From assembly GCA_036555745.1 (NCBI GenBank), contig DATBKV010000257.1, positions 1 to 20,848 of the forward strand: 20,848 nucleotides of DNA. Direction: 5' to 3'. Source of the DNA: VAZQ01 sp036555745 (GTDB taxonomy: Bacteria; Pseudomonadota; Alphaproteobacteria; Rhizobiales; Xanthobacteraceae). The notes under the pieces are model-generated. The model was given only the letters and a program-made list of their open reading frames with translations, did no database searches and was not told the origin of the DNA. The first letter of the stretch is position 1, and every line of letters begins with the position of its first letter. Both the position numbers and the translations under genes were made by a program. Of this stretch, positions 1 to 8,111 are shown piece after piece.

Positions 1-639
1 GGAATTGGTCTTCGAGAGAACGGTGCGGATATCGTCGAGCGAAATGTTGCGCTGTGCTGCCGCGACCGGATCGACCTGCACGCGCACGGCAAACTTCTGG
101 GCGCCGTAAACCAGCACCTGGGCGACGCCGGACAGTTGCGAAATCTGCTGCGCCAGCAGCGTTTCGCCGTACTCGTCCAGCGTGGACAGCGGCAGCGTGG
201 GCGAAATCAGGCTGATGAAGAGGACGGGGAAGTCGCCCGGGTTGACCTTGCGAAAGAATGGCGGCGTGGTCATCTCGACCGGCAGCCGGCGGGCGGCGAC
301 GGCCAGCGCGGTCTGGACGTCAAGCGCGGCGCCGTCGATGTTGCGGTCGAGATCGAACTGTATCGTGACCTGCGTCTGACCCAGGGTCGACTGCGAGGTC
401 ATCGACGAGATGCCGGCAATCGTGGAGAACTGACGCTCGATCGGGCCGGCAACCGAGGCCGCCATCGTCTCCGGACTGGCACCGGGCAACGTGGCGGTAA
501 CCTGGATGGTAGGAAAATCCACGCGCGGCAGCGCCGCCACGGCGAGCAGCCGGTAGGCGAAGATACCGAACACGATGATCGAAGCGGTGATCAGCGTGGT
601 CAGTACCGGCCGCCGAATGCAGGTCTCCGACAGGGTCAT
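1..639 (-). CDS. RND efflux permease (HAE1 family, MdtB/MdtC-like), partial
   Basis: Inner-membrane subunit of a tripartite proton-driven efflux pump. The visible 213 residues are the N-terminus; the gene runs off the left edge. They start MTLSETCIRRPVLTTLI, a family-typical cytoplasmic N-terminus leading into membrane helix 1 (about residues 13-33). The periplasmic porter domain follows, with PTIQVTATLPGASPE, then an ERQF segment, then KVNPGDFPV, all hallmarks of the AcrB/MdtB superfamily. The ATG follows the adaptor stop codon after a single base, so the two genes form one operon with adaptor first. The spacing implies translational coupling; I see no strong ribosome binding site. Substrate cannot be told from this fragment. 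The resemblance is closer to MdtB/MdtC than to AcrB, judged by eye. Confidence 0.93.
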   Translation of the reverse strand, partial: MTLSETCIRRPVLTTLITASIIVFGIFAYRLLAVAALPRVDFPTIQVTATLPGASPETMAASVAGPIERQFSTIAGISSMTSQSTLGQTQVTIQFDLDRNIDGAALDVQTALAVAARRLPVEMTTPPFFRKVNPGDFPVLFISLISPTLPLSTLDEYGETLLAQQISQLSGVAQVLVYGAQKFAVRVQVDPVAAAQRNISLDDIRTVLSKTNS

Positions 640-640
640 G

Positions 641-1774
641 TCAGGAGCTGACCTTCTTGCGCTGCGTCACGCGCGTTCCATTCGAAAGCAGAAGCTGACC
701 GTCCGTTACCACCATCTCGCCAGGCTTGAGCCCGGATTCGATGACGGACACGCCGTCCACGGTTCTTTCCACCTTGACCGGACGGACCGAGGCGATCTCG
801 TCCGCCACCACGAACACGAAGGTGCCGGCTTGGCTCAGCTGGAGAGCGCTCTCCGGAACGGTGACGCCTTCCTCGGATCGCAACGTCAATTGCACCGTCA
901 CCAACGTACCCGGCCATAGCAGCTCATCGGAATTCGGCATGGTGGCGCGAACCGGCACCGTGCCGGTCGGCGCGTCGATGCTGTTTTCGATCATCGTGAC
1001 TTTGCCATTCGCTCGTCGCTTCTCACCCGGGATGATCGCCTCGATGGTCGCAGTCTTGTCGGCGAGCGCTTGGCGCAGGTCCGGCAGCACGCCCTGCGGG
1101 ACCGAAAAGGTGACGTAGACCGGCGCGGTCTGGATGATGGTCGCCAGCGGCACGAGATCGGCCTGGCGAACGAAGTTGCCAACCTTTACCGCCGCCATGC
1201 TGGCACGGCCGTTGATGGGGGCACGGATGGTGCAATAGCTCAGCTGAATGTTGAGGTTTTCGAGTTGGCCGGTGTTGGAGTAGACGGAGGCGCGCCAGAT
1301 GTTGACTTGGGTGCGCGCGTTGTTGAGCGTGACCTGGGTGGTGGCGTTCTTTGCAATCAGCTCGGTGTAGCGAGCGACGTCGCGCTCAGCCTGCTCGAGG
1401 TTGGCCTTCGCTCCCTCGAGTTGCCCCTCGACCTGCTTGATCTGGGCCTGGAGCGCGCGGCTGTCGAGGGTGAAGAGAAGGTCGCCCTCGTGCACCATTG
1501 CGCCGTCGCTGAAATGCACGCCGATGATCTCGCTGTCGATGCGCGGCTTGACCGCGACGCTGGCGATCGGAGTGACGCTGCCGAGCGCTTCGATGCGAAC
1601 AGGAACGGTCTTGCTGGTAGCGATTGCGACCTCAACCGGAACGGTGCGCGGCGCGTTCTGACGCTGCGCCTGCGCGACGGCACCCTCGGACCAATAACCG
1701 CCTCGTATCGCCACCCCGATGCCGGCCGCGGCAAGCACGACGGCGGCCGCCAGCACGAACGTCCGTTTTTTCAT
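641..1774 (-). CDS. RND efflux periplasmic adaptor (membrane fusion protein, MdtA-like)
   Basis: Periplasmic adaptor of 377 residues linking the RND permease encoded just downstream to an outer-membrane channel. The N-terminus MKKRTFVLAAAVVLAAAGIG is a signal peptide or membrane anchor. Order of parts: a lipoyl-like half (around VKPRIDSEIIGVHFSDGAMV), an alpha-helical hairpin (about residues 105-160, rich in Gln, Glu and Ala), the second lipoyl half (TIRAPINGRASMAAVKVGNF), then beta-barrel and membrane-proximal domains ending near DGQLLLSNGTRV. Length and order fit MdtA/AcrA. No outer-membrane channel gene is in this operon as seen; the tolC in this window is far away and could serve, but that is inference. 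No regulator gene is adjacent within the window. Confidence 0.95.
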   Translation of the reverse strand: MKKRTFVLAAAVVLAAAGIGVAIRGGYWSEGAVAQAQRQNAPRTVPVEVAIATSKTVPVRIEALGSVTPIASVAVKPRIDSEIIGVHFSDGAMVHEGDLLFTLDSRALQAQIKQVEGQLEGAKANLEQAERDVARYTELIAKNATTQVTLNNARTQVNIWRASVYSNTGQLENLNIQLSYCTIRAPINGRASMAAVKVGNFVRQADLVPLATIIQTAPVYVTFSVPQGVLPDLRQALADKTATIEAIIPGEKRRANGKVTMIENSIDAPTGTVPVRATMPNSDELLWPGTLVTVQLTLRSEEGVTVPESALQLSQAGTFVFVVADEIASVRPVKVERTVDGVSVIESGLKPGEMVVTDGQLLLSNGTRVTQRKKVSS

Positions 1775-2003
1775 TACCGTGCCGAACAGTGGCCTTGTCG
1801 ACCCACCCGGGCTTCCTCTGGCGCCGTATACATAACGATTCTTTTTGGTATGCGAGGCAAAGCTTCTAACATATCCCTATTGAGGGCGCATCCATGGCAG
1901 CCTATTTGCCATCATAAAATCGGCGTAACTTTCCCGGCCACAACGCCATTCCTCATTGCTCGGCCGGTTGAGGTCATATGACGTTACAGCTGTGCGTCGC
2001 CAT
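1775..2003. other. Divergent intergenic region, RND operon / xthA
   Basis: 229 bases between two divergent starts, more AT-rich than the flanking genes, so promoters for both directions should lie here. A short inverted repeat, ATGGCA at 1894-1899 and TGCCAT at 1907-1912, is separated by 7 bases. It could be an operator half-site pair but is short enough to be chance. I could not assign -35/-10 boxes with confidence. Confidence 0.4.
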
Positions 2004-2792
2004 ATGCTGATCGCCACTTGGAACATCAATTCCATCAAGCAACGGATGGACAACCTGACCGCATGGCTCGCGGAACGGCGGCCCGACGTCGTCTGCCTGC
2101 AGGAAACGAAGTGCCCTGACGACGCGTTTCCGCGCGAGCCACTTGAAGCACTGGGCTACAACGTGGTCGCGCACGGTCAGAAGGCCTTCAACGGCGTGGC
2201 GGTTCTGTCCAAATTCCCCCTCGACGAGGCCACGCCACGGCTTCCCGGCGACGACGATGACCTGCATGCCCGTTTCCTGGAAACGGTGATCTCGACCCGC
2301 GAAGGGGTCGTGCGCGTCGCATCCGCCTATTTGCCCAATGGCAATCCGCCAGATACGGACAAATATGTTTACAAAATCAACTGGATGGAGCGTCTTATTC
2401 ATTATGTCAGTGAGCGGCTGCCGTTGGAGGAGCCGTTGGTGCTGGCCGGCGATTTCAACGTCATCCCATCCGAGCAAGATGCCCGCCATCCCGCCCGGTG
2501 GATAGGCGATGCACTGTTCCTGCCGCGAACCCGCGAGAAATTCCGCGCGCTGTGCAATCTTGGATTAACGGACGCGGTCCGGGCCGGCAGCGATGGGCCG
2601 GGTCCCTATACGTTTTGGGACTATCAAGCCGGCGCCTGGCAGAAGAACGACGGCATCCGCATCGACCATTTGCTGCTATCGCCTCAGGCGGCAGACCGAC
2701 TGACTGCCGTGGGCGTCGACCGGCACGTGCGCGCCTGGGAGAAGCCGTCGGACCACGTCCCGGTCTGGGCCGCCCTCGAGTTCAGTGCTTGA
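2004..2792 (+). CDS. xthA: Exodeoxyribonuclease III (AP endonuclease, XthA/ExoA family)
   Basis: DNA repair nuclease of the EEP fold: cuts 5' to abasic sites and has 3'-5' exonuclease activity, Mg-dependent, cytoplasmic. With the ATG at 2004 the protein is 262 residues, close to the 268 of E. coli Exo III. Active-site residues are all visible: Asn7 in TWNINS, Glu34 in CLQETK, Tyr109, Asp150 and Asn152 in GDFNVIP, Asp221 in RIDHLLLS, and Asp250-His251 in SDHVPVW. The frame stays open upstream to a TTG at 1956, but those extra residues do not resemble the family, whose members start right at the first beta strand. The 3' end overlaps the convergent beta-barrel gene by 11 bases. Confidence 0.95.
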   Translation: MLIATWNINSIKQRMDNLTAWLAERRPDVVCLQETKCPDDAFPREPLEALGYNVVAHGQKAFNGVAVLSKFPLDEATPRLPGDDDDLHARFLETVISTREGVVRVASAYLPNGNPPDTDKYVYKINWMERLIHYVSERLPLEEPLVLAGDFNVIPSEQDARHPARWIGDALFLPRTREKFRALCNLGLTDAVRAGSDGPGPYTFWDYQAGAWQKNDGIRIDHLLLSPQAADRLTAVGVDRHVRAWEKPSDHVPVWAALEFSA

Positions 2793-3537
2793 AGAAGCCG
2801 TCCAGGATGTTCCAGGGGAGTTGGTAGTTCACGCCGACGCGCACGATCTGATCGTTGAGATTCAGGCGCTGATTGCTTGGCAGGGCCGCAGTGGGCGCCG
2901 GAGTGAAATAGGACTTGTCCTGCAATCCGACGTAAAGATATTCCAGCTTGGCCGACCAATCCTGATTGATCTTCACCTCGACGCCGCCTCCTACGGTCCA
3001 GCCCCAGTGCCACTGCGTGTCGGAGGCCTGCGCGCCGGTGGCCGGGGCGAATAGGTTGTTCTCGACGTTCGCCACGGCGCCGCCGCCAGTGGCGTAAAAC
3101 AGCCAGTTGTCGCGCGCATAGCCGATGCGGCCGCGGAAAGTCGAGAGCCAGCGCTCCTTCACGTCGTTGCTGAACGCCGCATTGGGCGGGAATTCGAAGG
3201 CGCTTCCTTTCTTGTTAATGGCCGAGATGTCACCCTCGAAGCCGAGCAGCAGGCCCCCGTTCTGAACGTTGAACCCAGCGGTGAGACCAAAGATCCCGCC
3301 GCTCAGATCCATGCGCGGGGTCTGGTCGGCGCCGGTGATCCCGTTGCGCACGACGGCGCTGCCCCAGGCGCCACCCCCGGAAACTCCGAGATAGGTGCCG
3401 CTCCAGGTCGTGACTGGCGTCGGGGGAGCCCTGTAGATCGGCGCGATGCTGAGGTCAGCCGCAGCCGCCGGCATCGGGCTCACCGGTGCCAGGGCCAACG
3501 CCAACGAGGCCGTGCTTGCGCACAGCAATTTTTTCAT
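2782..3537 (-). CDS. Outer-membrane beta-barrel protein (Omp25/Omp31-like porin-family protein)
   Basis: A 251-residue exported protein, probably an eight-stranded outer-membrane barrel of the kind abundant in rhizobia and Brucella. The N-terminus MKKLLCASTASLALALAPVS is a signal peptide with a likely cleavage after an Ala-rich AAA stretch near residue 27. The body has the family pattern of alternating aromatic and glycine residues: WSGTYLGVSGGGAWG, FEGDISAI, GRIGYARDNWLFYATGGGAV, WGWTVGGGVEVKINQDWSAK, LEYLYVGL and VRVGVNYQL. Unusually, about 12 residues (ending ILDGFFKH) follow what would be the last strand, although the final Phe-Lys-His is still aromatic-rich. The ATG at 3537 is preceded by GAGG about 7 bases upstream; a longer TTG-initiated frame to 3549 would overlap that site and is rejected. 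Function beyond membrane structure is unknown. Confidence 0.88.
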   Translation of the reverse strand: MKKLLCASTASLALALAPVSPMPAAAADLSIAPIYRAPPTPVTTWSGTYLGVSGGGAWGSAVVRNGITGADQTPRMDLSGGIFGLTAGFNVQNGGLLLGFEGDISAINKKGSAFEFPPNAAFSNDVKERWLSTFRGRIGYARDNWLFYATGGGAVANVENNLFAPATGAQASDTQWHWGWTVGGGVEVKINQDWSAKLEYLYVGLQDKSYFTPAPTAALPSNQRLNLNDQIVRVGVNYQLPWNILDGFFKH

Positions 3538-3662
3538 TGCACGCCTCAACTGGACGTATTCCGCATTGGCCGTAGAAATAGCCGCTGCGCGGATAAGGGT
3601 CTATTAACTTGAGTACGTGCGCCGCCGATTTCCGTCAGCTGTGGCACGGAGGCCACAGATCC

Positions 3663-4598
3663 TCACTCCCGACGGTTTTTCAGCCAGTCTTCCAAATACT
3701 TATGGGCCATTGCCCGCTCGCTCTCGTTGGCCTGGGCAAGCGCACTGGCATACATTTCGGTGATCCAGGTTTCGTCCGGGGCTGCTGCGTCCTTGGCGAC
3801 GATCAACCAGAACAACCCCAGCGCCGCCTGACGTGAGACTTGGTCGCCCTTGAATAGCATACTGCCCAGCAACGCCTGCGCCCGGTGATCGCCCTTGTTG
3901 GCCGAGAGCCGGAGCCAGCGCGCCGCCTGGATGGCGTCCTTGGGCGCGCCCTTACCCAAGAGGTAGAGGCGTCCGAGGTAATACTGCGCCTCCGGATCGG
4001 CAAAATACGAGGCGGCATAGCGGAACATCTCACGTGCGACGGCAGGGTCGGCCTTCAACGTGCCCGGAATGCCCTCGAGGTGATAGAGACCCAAAGTCAC
4101 GAAGGCATTGGCCAGGAACCGCGCGGTAGGCGCGCTCGCGCTGTCGTCGGCATGCATGGTCGTGAGGCGGCGGAAATACTCATAGGCCCGCGCCCTGTTC
4201 ATCTTGACGCCGTCCCCGTCGGCATACATGCGGCCAAGCTTCCAGATGGCAGCGGGGACGCCCTGCTCGGCGGCGTATTCGAGCTCGATGACCGCCTGCT
4301 CGGTCTTGCCCTGCCGTAGCGCCTGCGTGCCGGAGCGGAACGCCTCCAGGGGGGAGGCGGGGAGAGCCGGGCGGGATGGCAACGCCAGCGGCGCAGTCGG
4401 AGCGGCGGGTACCGCCGCAAGCGGCGTCGCGCTGCCGAGCGGAGTGCCGGCGGCATCCGAGGCCGCAGCCCCGTCAGGCACCGGTACGGCGACGTTGGTT
4501 CCTTCCGGCGTGCGAGTTCCGTCGAAGCTCACGGCCGGCGACAGGCCGAAGACGATGCCGAGCAGAGCGATGCCTGCGACGACGTCAGATGTCCGCAT
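3663..4598 (-). CDS. ExoR-like Sel1/TPR-repeat protein, probably periplasmic
   Basis: A 311-residue protein with an N-terminal hydrophobic segment (about residues 5-24, VVAGIALLGIVFGLSPAVSF) acting as signal peptide or anchor. A low-complexity Ala/Pro linker (about 30-80) follows, then Sel1-type repeats: EYAAEQGVPAAIWKLGRMYA, AASYFADPEAQYYLGRLYLL and LSANKGDHRAQALLGSMLF. Organisation and wording resemble ExoR, the periplasmic inhibitor of the ExoS-ChvI two-component system controlling exopolysaccharide in Sinorhizobium. I judged this by eye, so it could be a generic Sel1 protein. The ATG at 4598 lies 14 bases inside the end of ilvD, implying translational coupling; longer upstream frames are antisense-like and fully inside ilvD. 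The conventional ExoR partners are not in the window. Confidence 0.8.
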   Translation of the reverse strand: MRTSDVVAGIALLGIVFGLSPAVSFDGTRTPEGTNVAVPVPDGAAASDAAGTPLGSATPLAAVPAAPTAPLALPSRPALPASPLEAFRSGTQALRQGKTEQAVIELEYAAEQGVPAAIWKLGRMYADGDGVKMNRARAYEYFRRLTTMHADDSASAPTARFLANAFVTLGLYHLEGIPGTLKADPAVAREMFRYAASYFADPEAQYYLGRLYLLGKGAPKDAIQAARWLRLSANKGDHRAQALLGSMLFKGDQVSRQAALGLFWLIVAKDAAAPDETWITEMYASALAQANESERAMAHKYLEDWLKNRRE

Positions 4599-6309
4599 AG
4601 CACGCCTTCTCGGCCGCACCGCCCGGATGGGTGACCGCACCTGTGCGCGCCGGCCCCACCTGCTGGGCGTATTTCCATAGATACCCTGAGGCGAATGCTG
4701 GCTCGCGCGGCTTCCATTTCCTGGCGCGCGCCTCGATCTCGGTCTTGGTGAGCTTGACGTGGAGAGTGCCCGTGACGGCGTCGATCGCGATGATATCGCC
4801 ATCGCGGACATGTGCGATCGGCCCGCCGACCGCGGCTTCCGGACCCACGTGACCGATGCAGAAGCCGCGGGTCGCCCCCGAGAAGCGCCCGTCGGTCAGG
4901 AGCGCGACCTTCCCGCCCATGCCCTGGCCATAAAGGGCCGCGGTGGTCGCCAGCATTTCTCGCATCCCGGGGCCGCCTCTGGGCCCTTCGTATCGGATCA
5001 CGAGCACGTCGCCTTCCTTGTATTTTTTCTTCTTGACGGCTTCGAAGCACGCCTCCTCCCCGTCAAAGCAGCGCGCCGGGCCGGTAAACTTCAAGTCCGC
5101 CATCCCGGCAACCTTAACGATCGCACCCTCCGGTGCGAGGTTGCCTCGCAGCCCGACGACGCCACCGGTGGCGGACAGCGGCTTGTCGGCGGGATGGACC
5201 ACGTCCTGGTCCTTGTTCCACTTCACTCGCTTGAGGTTCTCCGCGACCGTACGCCCTGTGACGGTCGCGCATTCGCCATGCAGGTACCCGTGATCGAGAA
5301 GCGTCCTCATCAAGAGCGGAACGCCTCCAGCCTCGAACATATCTTTGGCGACATAACGGCCGCCAGGCTTCAAATCCGCGATATAGGGTGTCCTTTTGAA
5401 GACGTCGGCGACGTCGAACAGGTCGAATTGCAAGCCGCATTCGTGCGCGATCGCAGGCAGGTGCAGCGCGGCATTGGTCGAGCCGCCCGTTGCTGAGACG
5501 ACCGCGGCCGCGTTCTCAAGTGCCTTGCGCGTGACGATGTCGCGCGGCCGGAGTCCCATCCGGACCAAGTCGAGGATCTGCTCGCCCGCAGTCATGCAAA
5601 AGGCATCACGGATCTCGTAGGGCGCAGGGGCGCCCGCCGAATAAGGCAGCGCGAGTCCGATCGCCTCGGATACGGTGGCCATGGTGTTGGCGGTGAACTG
5701 GGCGCCGCAGGCCCCGGCCGATGGGCAGGCGTGCTGCTCGAGGGTTTCGAGATCGGCCTCCGACATCTGGCCGACCGAATACTTTCCGACCGCCTCGAAC
5801 ACGTCCTGAATGGTGACCGGCTTGCCCTTGAACGTCCCCGGCAGGATCGAGCCGCCATAAATGAAGATGGAGGGCACGTTGAGCCGGCACATCGCCATCA
5901 TCATCCCGGGCTGCGACTTGTCGCATCCGGCGACCCCGACCAGCGCATCATAGGCGTGGCCGCGCACCGTGAGCTCGATTGAATCGGCGATTACCTCGCG
6001 TGACGGCAGCGAGGATTTCATGCCCTCGTGCCCCATCGCGATGCCGTCGGTCACGGTGATGGTGCAGAACTCGCGCGGTGTGCCGCCGGCGGCGGCCACG
6101 CCTTTCTTGACGGCCTGGGCTTGGCGCATCAGCGCGATGTTGCAGGGAGCGGCCTCGTTCCAACAGGTCGCGACCCCGATGAAGGGCTGGTGGATCTGCT
6201 GCCGCGTCAAGCCCATCGCGTAATAAAACGAGCGATGCGGCGCGCGCTCAGGGCCTTCGGTCGCATGCCGGCTTGGCAACCTTGCCTTGAGGTCCCGCTT
6301 TGCGTCCAT
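4585..6309 (-). CDS. ilvD: Dihydroxy-acid dehydratase
   Basis: Converts 2,3-dihydroxy-3-methylbutanoate (and its methylpentanoate homologue) to the 2-keto acid, the third common step of valine and isoleucine synthesis; cytoplasmic, iron-sulfur and Mg dependent. The 574 residues match the shorter IlvD clade rather than the 616-residue E. coli form. Three cysteines placed like the cluster ligands of [2Fe-2S] members are visible: Cys56 (CWNEAAPCN), Cys129 (VGVAGCDKSQPGM) and Cys201 (CPSAGACGAQF). The C-terminal DGRFSGATRGFCIGHVGPEA signature is also present. The cluster type is inferred from these positions. Sugar-acid dehydratases (Edd/AraC-type) share the family and are the main alternative, but the overall pattern is IlvD. 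The stop overlaps the start of the ExoR-like gene. Confidence 0.93.
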   Translation of the reverse strand: MDAKRDLKARLPSRHATEGPERAPHRSFYYAMGLTRQQIHQPFIGVATCWNEAAPCNIALMRQAQAVKKGVAAAGGTPREFCTITVTDGIAMGHEGMKSSLPSREVIADSIELTVRGHAYDALVGVAGCDKSQPGMMMAMCRLNVPSIFIYGGSILPGTFKGKPVTIQDVFEAVGKYSVGQMSEADLETLEQHACPSAGACGAQFTANTMATVSEAIGLALPYSAGAPAPYEIRDAFCMTAGEQILDLVRMGLRPRDIVTRKALENAAAVVSATGGSTNAALHLPAIAHECGLQFDLFDVADVFKRTPYIADLKPGGRYVAKDMFEAGGVPLLMRTLLDHGYLHGECATVTGRTVAENLKRVKWNKDQDVVHPADKPLSATGGVVGLRGNLAPEGAIVKVAGMADLKFTGPARCFDGEEACFEAVKKKKYKEGDVLVIRYEGPRGGPGMREMLATTAALYGQGMGGKVALLTDGRFSGATRGFCIGHVGPEAAVGGPIAHVRDGDIIAIDAVTGTLHVKLTKTEIEARARKWKPREPAFASGYLWKYAQQVGPARTGAVTHPGGAAEKACYADI

Positions 6310-6519
6310 CGCGTCTTATCCCGGTCGCCCGATCCCGGCTCTGAGCGCTCCGGGGGAGGCTGAAAAATTCGCGTCGGCCCTGGTCTCGTCGCAGCGTATG
6401 GCCAAATCGCGGCGCGGCCGGTCGGATTCCGATCAACCGATCAATGTTTTAGTCGTGTTGCAGGCGCGCCACAGGCTTAATAACTGGTTAACAGGAAATG
6501 CCACAGTGACAGAGAATGG
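6310..6519. other. Intergenic region upstream of ilvD
   Basis: 210 bases between the ilvD start and the end of the SDR-like gene, both on the minus strand. The part from about 6440 to 6520 is clearly more AT-rich than its surroundings and is the likely site of an ilvD promoter. I could not identify a leader peptide rich in branched-chain residues or a convincing attenuator hairpin. Confidence 0.35.
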
Positions 6520-7245
6520 TCATTGATCGAGCCGAAAATTCGGATCGAAGCCAAGCGCCGCGCGCGCCTTCGCAATCGAGACCACGCCATCGTCGTCAGC
6601 GATGTTGTAGACACCAGCTTTGCCGCGGGTTGTTGCGAGCAACGCCGCCTGCGCCGCGGCATCGACGTGCAGACCGGGTTTGCGGCTTGGACAATCGTGC
6701 CACGCGCCAGGTCCGTACAGCAGCCCATAACGCAGCACCATGGCGTGGAGCCCCGGCGAGGCTAGCACCTGCCGTTCCATATCGGCGGCGCCCTTCACCG
6801 TCACCGCGCGAGCCGGATCGGCGAGGTTGAGCGGATCGCCCTCATCGTGAGGCTCCTCGCCGGGAGCGTACGCAAACGCGATACTCTGCACGACGAAACG
6901 CCGCACTGACCCGGCCTGGGCCACGGCCGCCAGGAGATTTCGGGTGCCCGCGATGCGGATACGGGCATTGTTCCCGTAGGCCGCCACGATCCGCGCCTCG
7001 TCGAATTCACGGGGAAGGTCGGTGAGCTGGTGGATGACGACCGCGGGTGTGGCAGCGCGGACTGCAGCCGTGACGTTTGCGGCGTCGAATACATCGAGAA
7101 CCGCCGGCGTCACCCCTGCCCGCTCGAGCTCCTTTGCCCTGTCGGTTGAGCGGGTCGTGCCAATGACCTCGTGGCCGGCCCGCAACAGCAGCGGCACGAG
7201 CCGTCGGCCGACGGCACCGGTCGCACCAGCGAGCAAAACTCTCAT
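6520..7245 (-). CDS. NAD(P)-binding SDR-family epimerase/dehydratase-like protein
   Basis: A 241-residue Rossmann-fold protein of the extended or atypical short-chain dehydrogenase type. The dinucleotide-binding glycine motif is at residues 7-13 (GATGAVG), followed by the Arg-rich TTRSTDRAKEL segment that often indicates NADP preference. Other typical pieces are VVIHQLTDLP, AGTRNLLAAVAQAG, FVVQSIAFAYAP and LRYGLLYGPGAWH. The usual catalytic Tyr-x-x-x-Lys is not evident: the Lys lies in RAVTVKGAADMERQ with no Tyr four residues before it. It may therefore be a non-catalytic or NmrA-like sensor, or use another residue. Its substrate is unknown. It is 210 bases upstream of ilvD on the same strand, too far to assume one operon. 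Confidence 0.83.
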   Translation of the reverse strand: MRVLLAGATGAVGRRLVPLLLRAGHEVIGTTRSTDRAKELERAGVTPAVLDVFDAANVTAAVRAATPAVVIHQLTDLPREFDEARIVAAYGNNARIRIAGTRNLLAAVAQAGSVRRFVVQSIAFAYAPGEEPHDEGDPLNLADPARAVTVKGAADMERQVLASPGLHAMVLRYGLLYGPGAWHDCPSRKPGLHVDAAAQAALLATTRGKAGVYNIADDDGVVSIAKARAALGFDPNFRLDQ

Positions 7246-7494
7246 GGCCCAATGTAGGTCGGTGCGTCGCCTGGGGTCGAGGACCCTGCTATTCCCAACC
7301 GGCCGCCCGCGTATGCATTCGCGATCGCACCTGGTATCCGGCCAAGGCTGGCCGTCCGACGGGAGCCGCGCCCGCGGAGCATACGGTGACAGCGTGCCTC
7401 GGCACTTCCGCCTCAGTCGCGCGTGTTAATTGTCGACAGCTCGCGCGGGAGCGCACGACTTCGATTTTGGCTCGAAATCGGGAAAGGCCATGGG
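7246..7494. other. Divergent intergenic region, SDR gene / DUF4760-like gene
   Basis: 249 bases between divergent starts. Near the right end, CGATTT (7462-7467) and AAATCG (7475-7480) could pair in RNA with a 7-base loop. The purine-rich ribosome binding site at 7481-7487 follows directly. The hairpin is only 6 bp and may be fortuitous. No gene is supported here. Confidence 0.35.
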
Positions 7495-8016
7495 ATGACT
7501 GGACTGGATCAATGGCTCGAGCGGCTCTATTGGGTCGCCCAGATCACTTTACCGTTGCTCCTGATTTGGGCAGGACGAATCGTGCTGCGACAGGCTCGAA
7601 ACACGTCGCAGCAGATTGATGCGGGATTGCAAGAAGCCCAAACAACGAAGCTGCTGAAATTCCTCGACCGCGTCGAGGAGCCGAGAATTCAAGAAGCCCG
7701 CAGGATTGTCATGGTGGAAATCCGACGCCAGGAAGAAGCAGGCCACAATTGGTGGGAAGGCGACGAACGGTTACGGGATGCCGCCGCGCAGCTTTGCCGG
7801 TCATACGACTACCTTGGCGCCATTATCAGGTTCGACGGGCCTGACCGGGTCGGCCAATACTTTCTGGAGCGCTGGGGTGAGGGCGTCATCCGGGCTCACC
7901 AAGTATTGGAACGCTTTCTGGTGTTTCGACGGACATCGGCTCGCCACACCTATGAGGATTTCACATGGCTGTTCCAGGAAGCCAGCGCTATGCACGGGCA
8001 CGCCGGGTCCCCGTAA
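7495..8016 (+). CDS. DUF4760-like membrane-anchored protein of unknown function
   Basis: A 173-residue protein. Residues about 11-29 (WVAQITLPLLLIWAGRIVL) form one membrane helix; a short coiled-coil-like segment and a soluble helical domain follow. The pattern KLLKFLDRVEEPRIQEARRIV, then AAQLCRSYDYLGAIIRF, then YFLERWGEGVIRAHQVLE, then YEDFTWLFQEAS recalls DUF4760 proteins, by eye only. The ATG at 7495 has the purine-rich GGAAAGG 8 bases upstream. The frame stays open to an upstream in-frame start at 7423, but those 24 residues lack hydrophobic or family character. It ends 141 bases before the RiPP precursor on the same strand. A link to that system is possible but unsupported. Confidence 0.75.
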   Translation: MTGLDQWLERLYWVAQITLPLLLIWAGRIVLRQARNTSQQIDAGLQEAQTTKLLKFLDRVEEPRIQEARRIVMVEIRRQEEAGHNWWEGDERLRDAAAQLCRSYDYLGAIIRFDGPDRVGQYFLERWGEGVIRAHQVLERFLVFRRTSARHTYEDFTWLFQEASAMHGHAGSP

Positions 8017-8082
8017 GGTCGGCTGAGGCTGCGAGCTAGACTGCGCGTGTGATTTGACCAGCACACCGGCGTGTATTAGCCT

Positions 8083-8111
8083 TTGACAAGCGCACGTGCC
8101 GCCGTTGTGAT
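8083..8111 (+). promoter_or_regulatory. Candidate promoter of the RiPP precursor gene
   Basis: A perfect TTGACA at 8083-8088 is followed, after a 17-base spacer, by TGTGAT at 8106-8111, which matches TATAAT at four of six positions. The start codon is 46 bases further on. This is a sequence match only; alphaproteobacterial housekeeping promoters are often degenerate, so it could be chance. Confidence 0.4.

Noticed and set aside
136..651. Plus-strand open frame of 171 codons at the left end
   Set aside because: It is antisense to the RND permease, whose minus-strand translation matches the family throughout.
1070..1981. Long plus-strand open frame opposite the RND adaptor gene
   Set aside because: Composition effect of GC-rich DNA; the minus-strand frame has a signal peptide and adaptor motifs.
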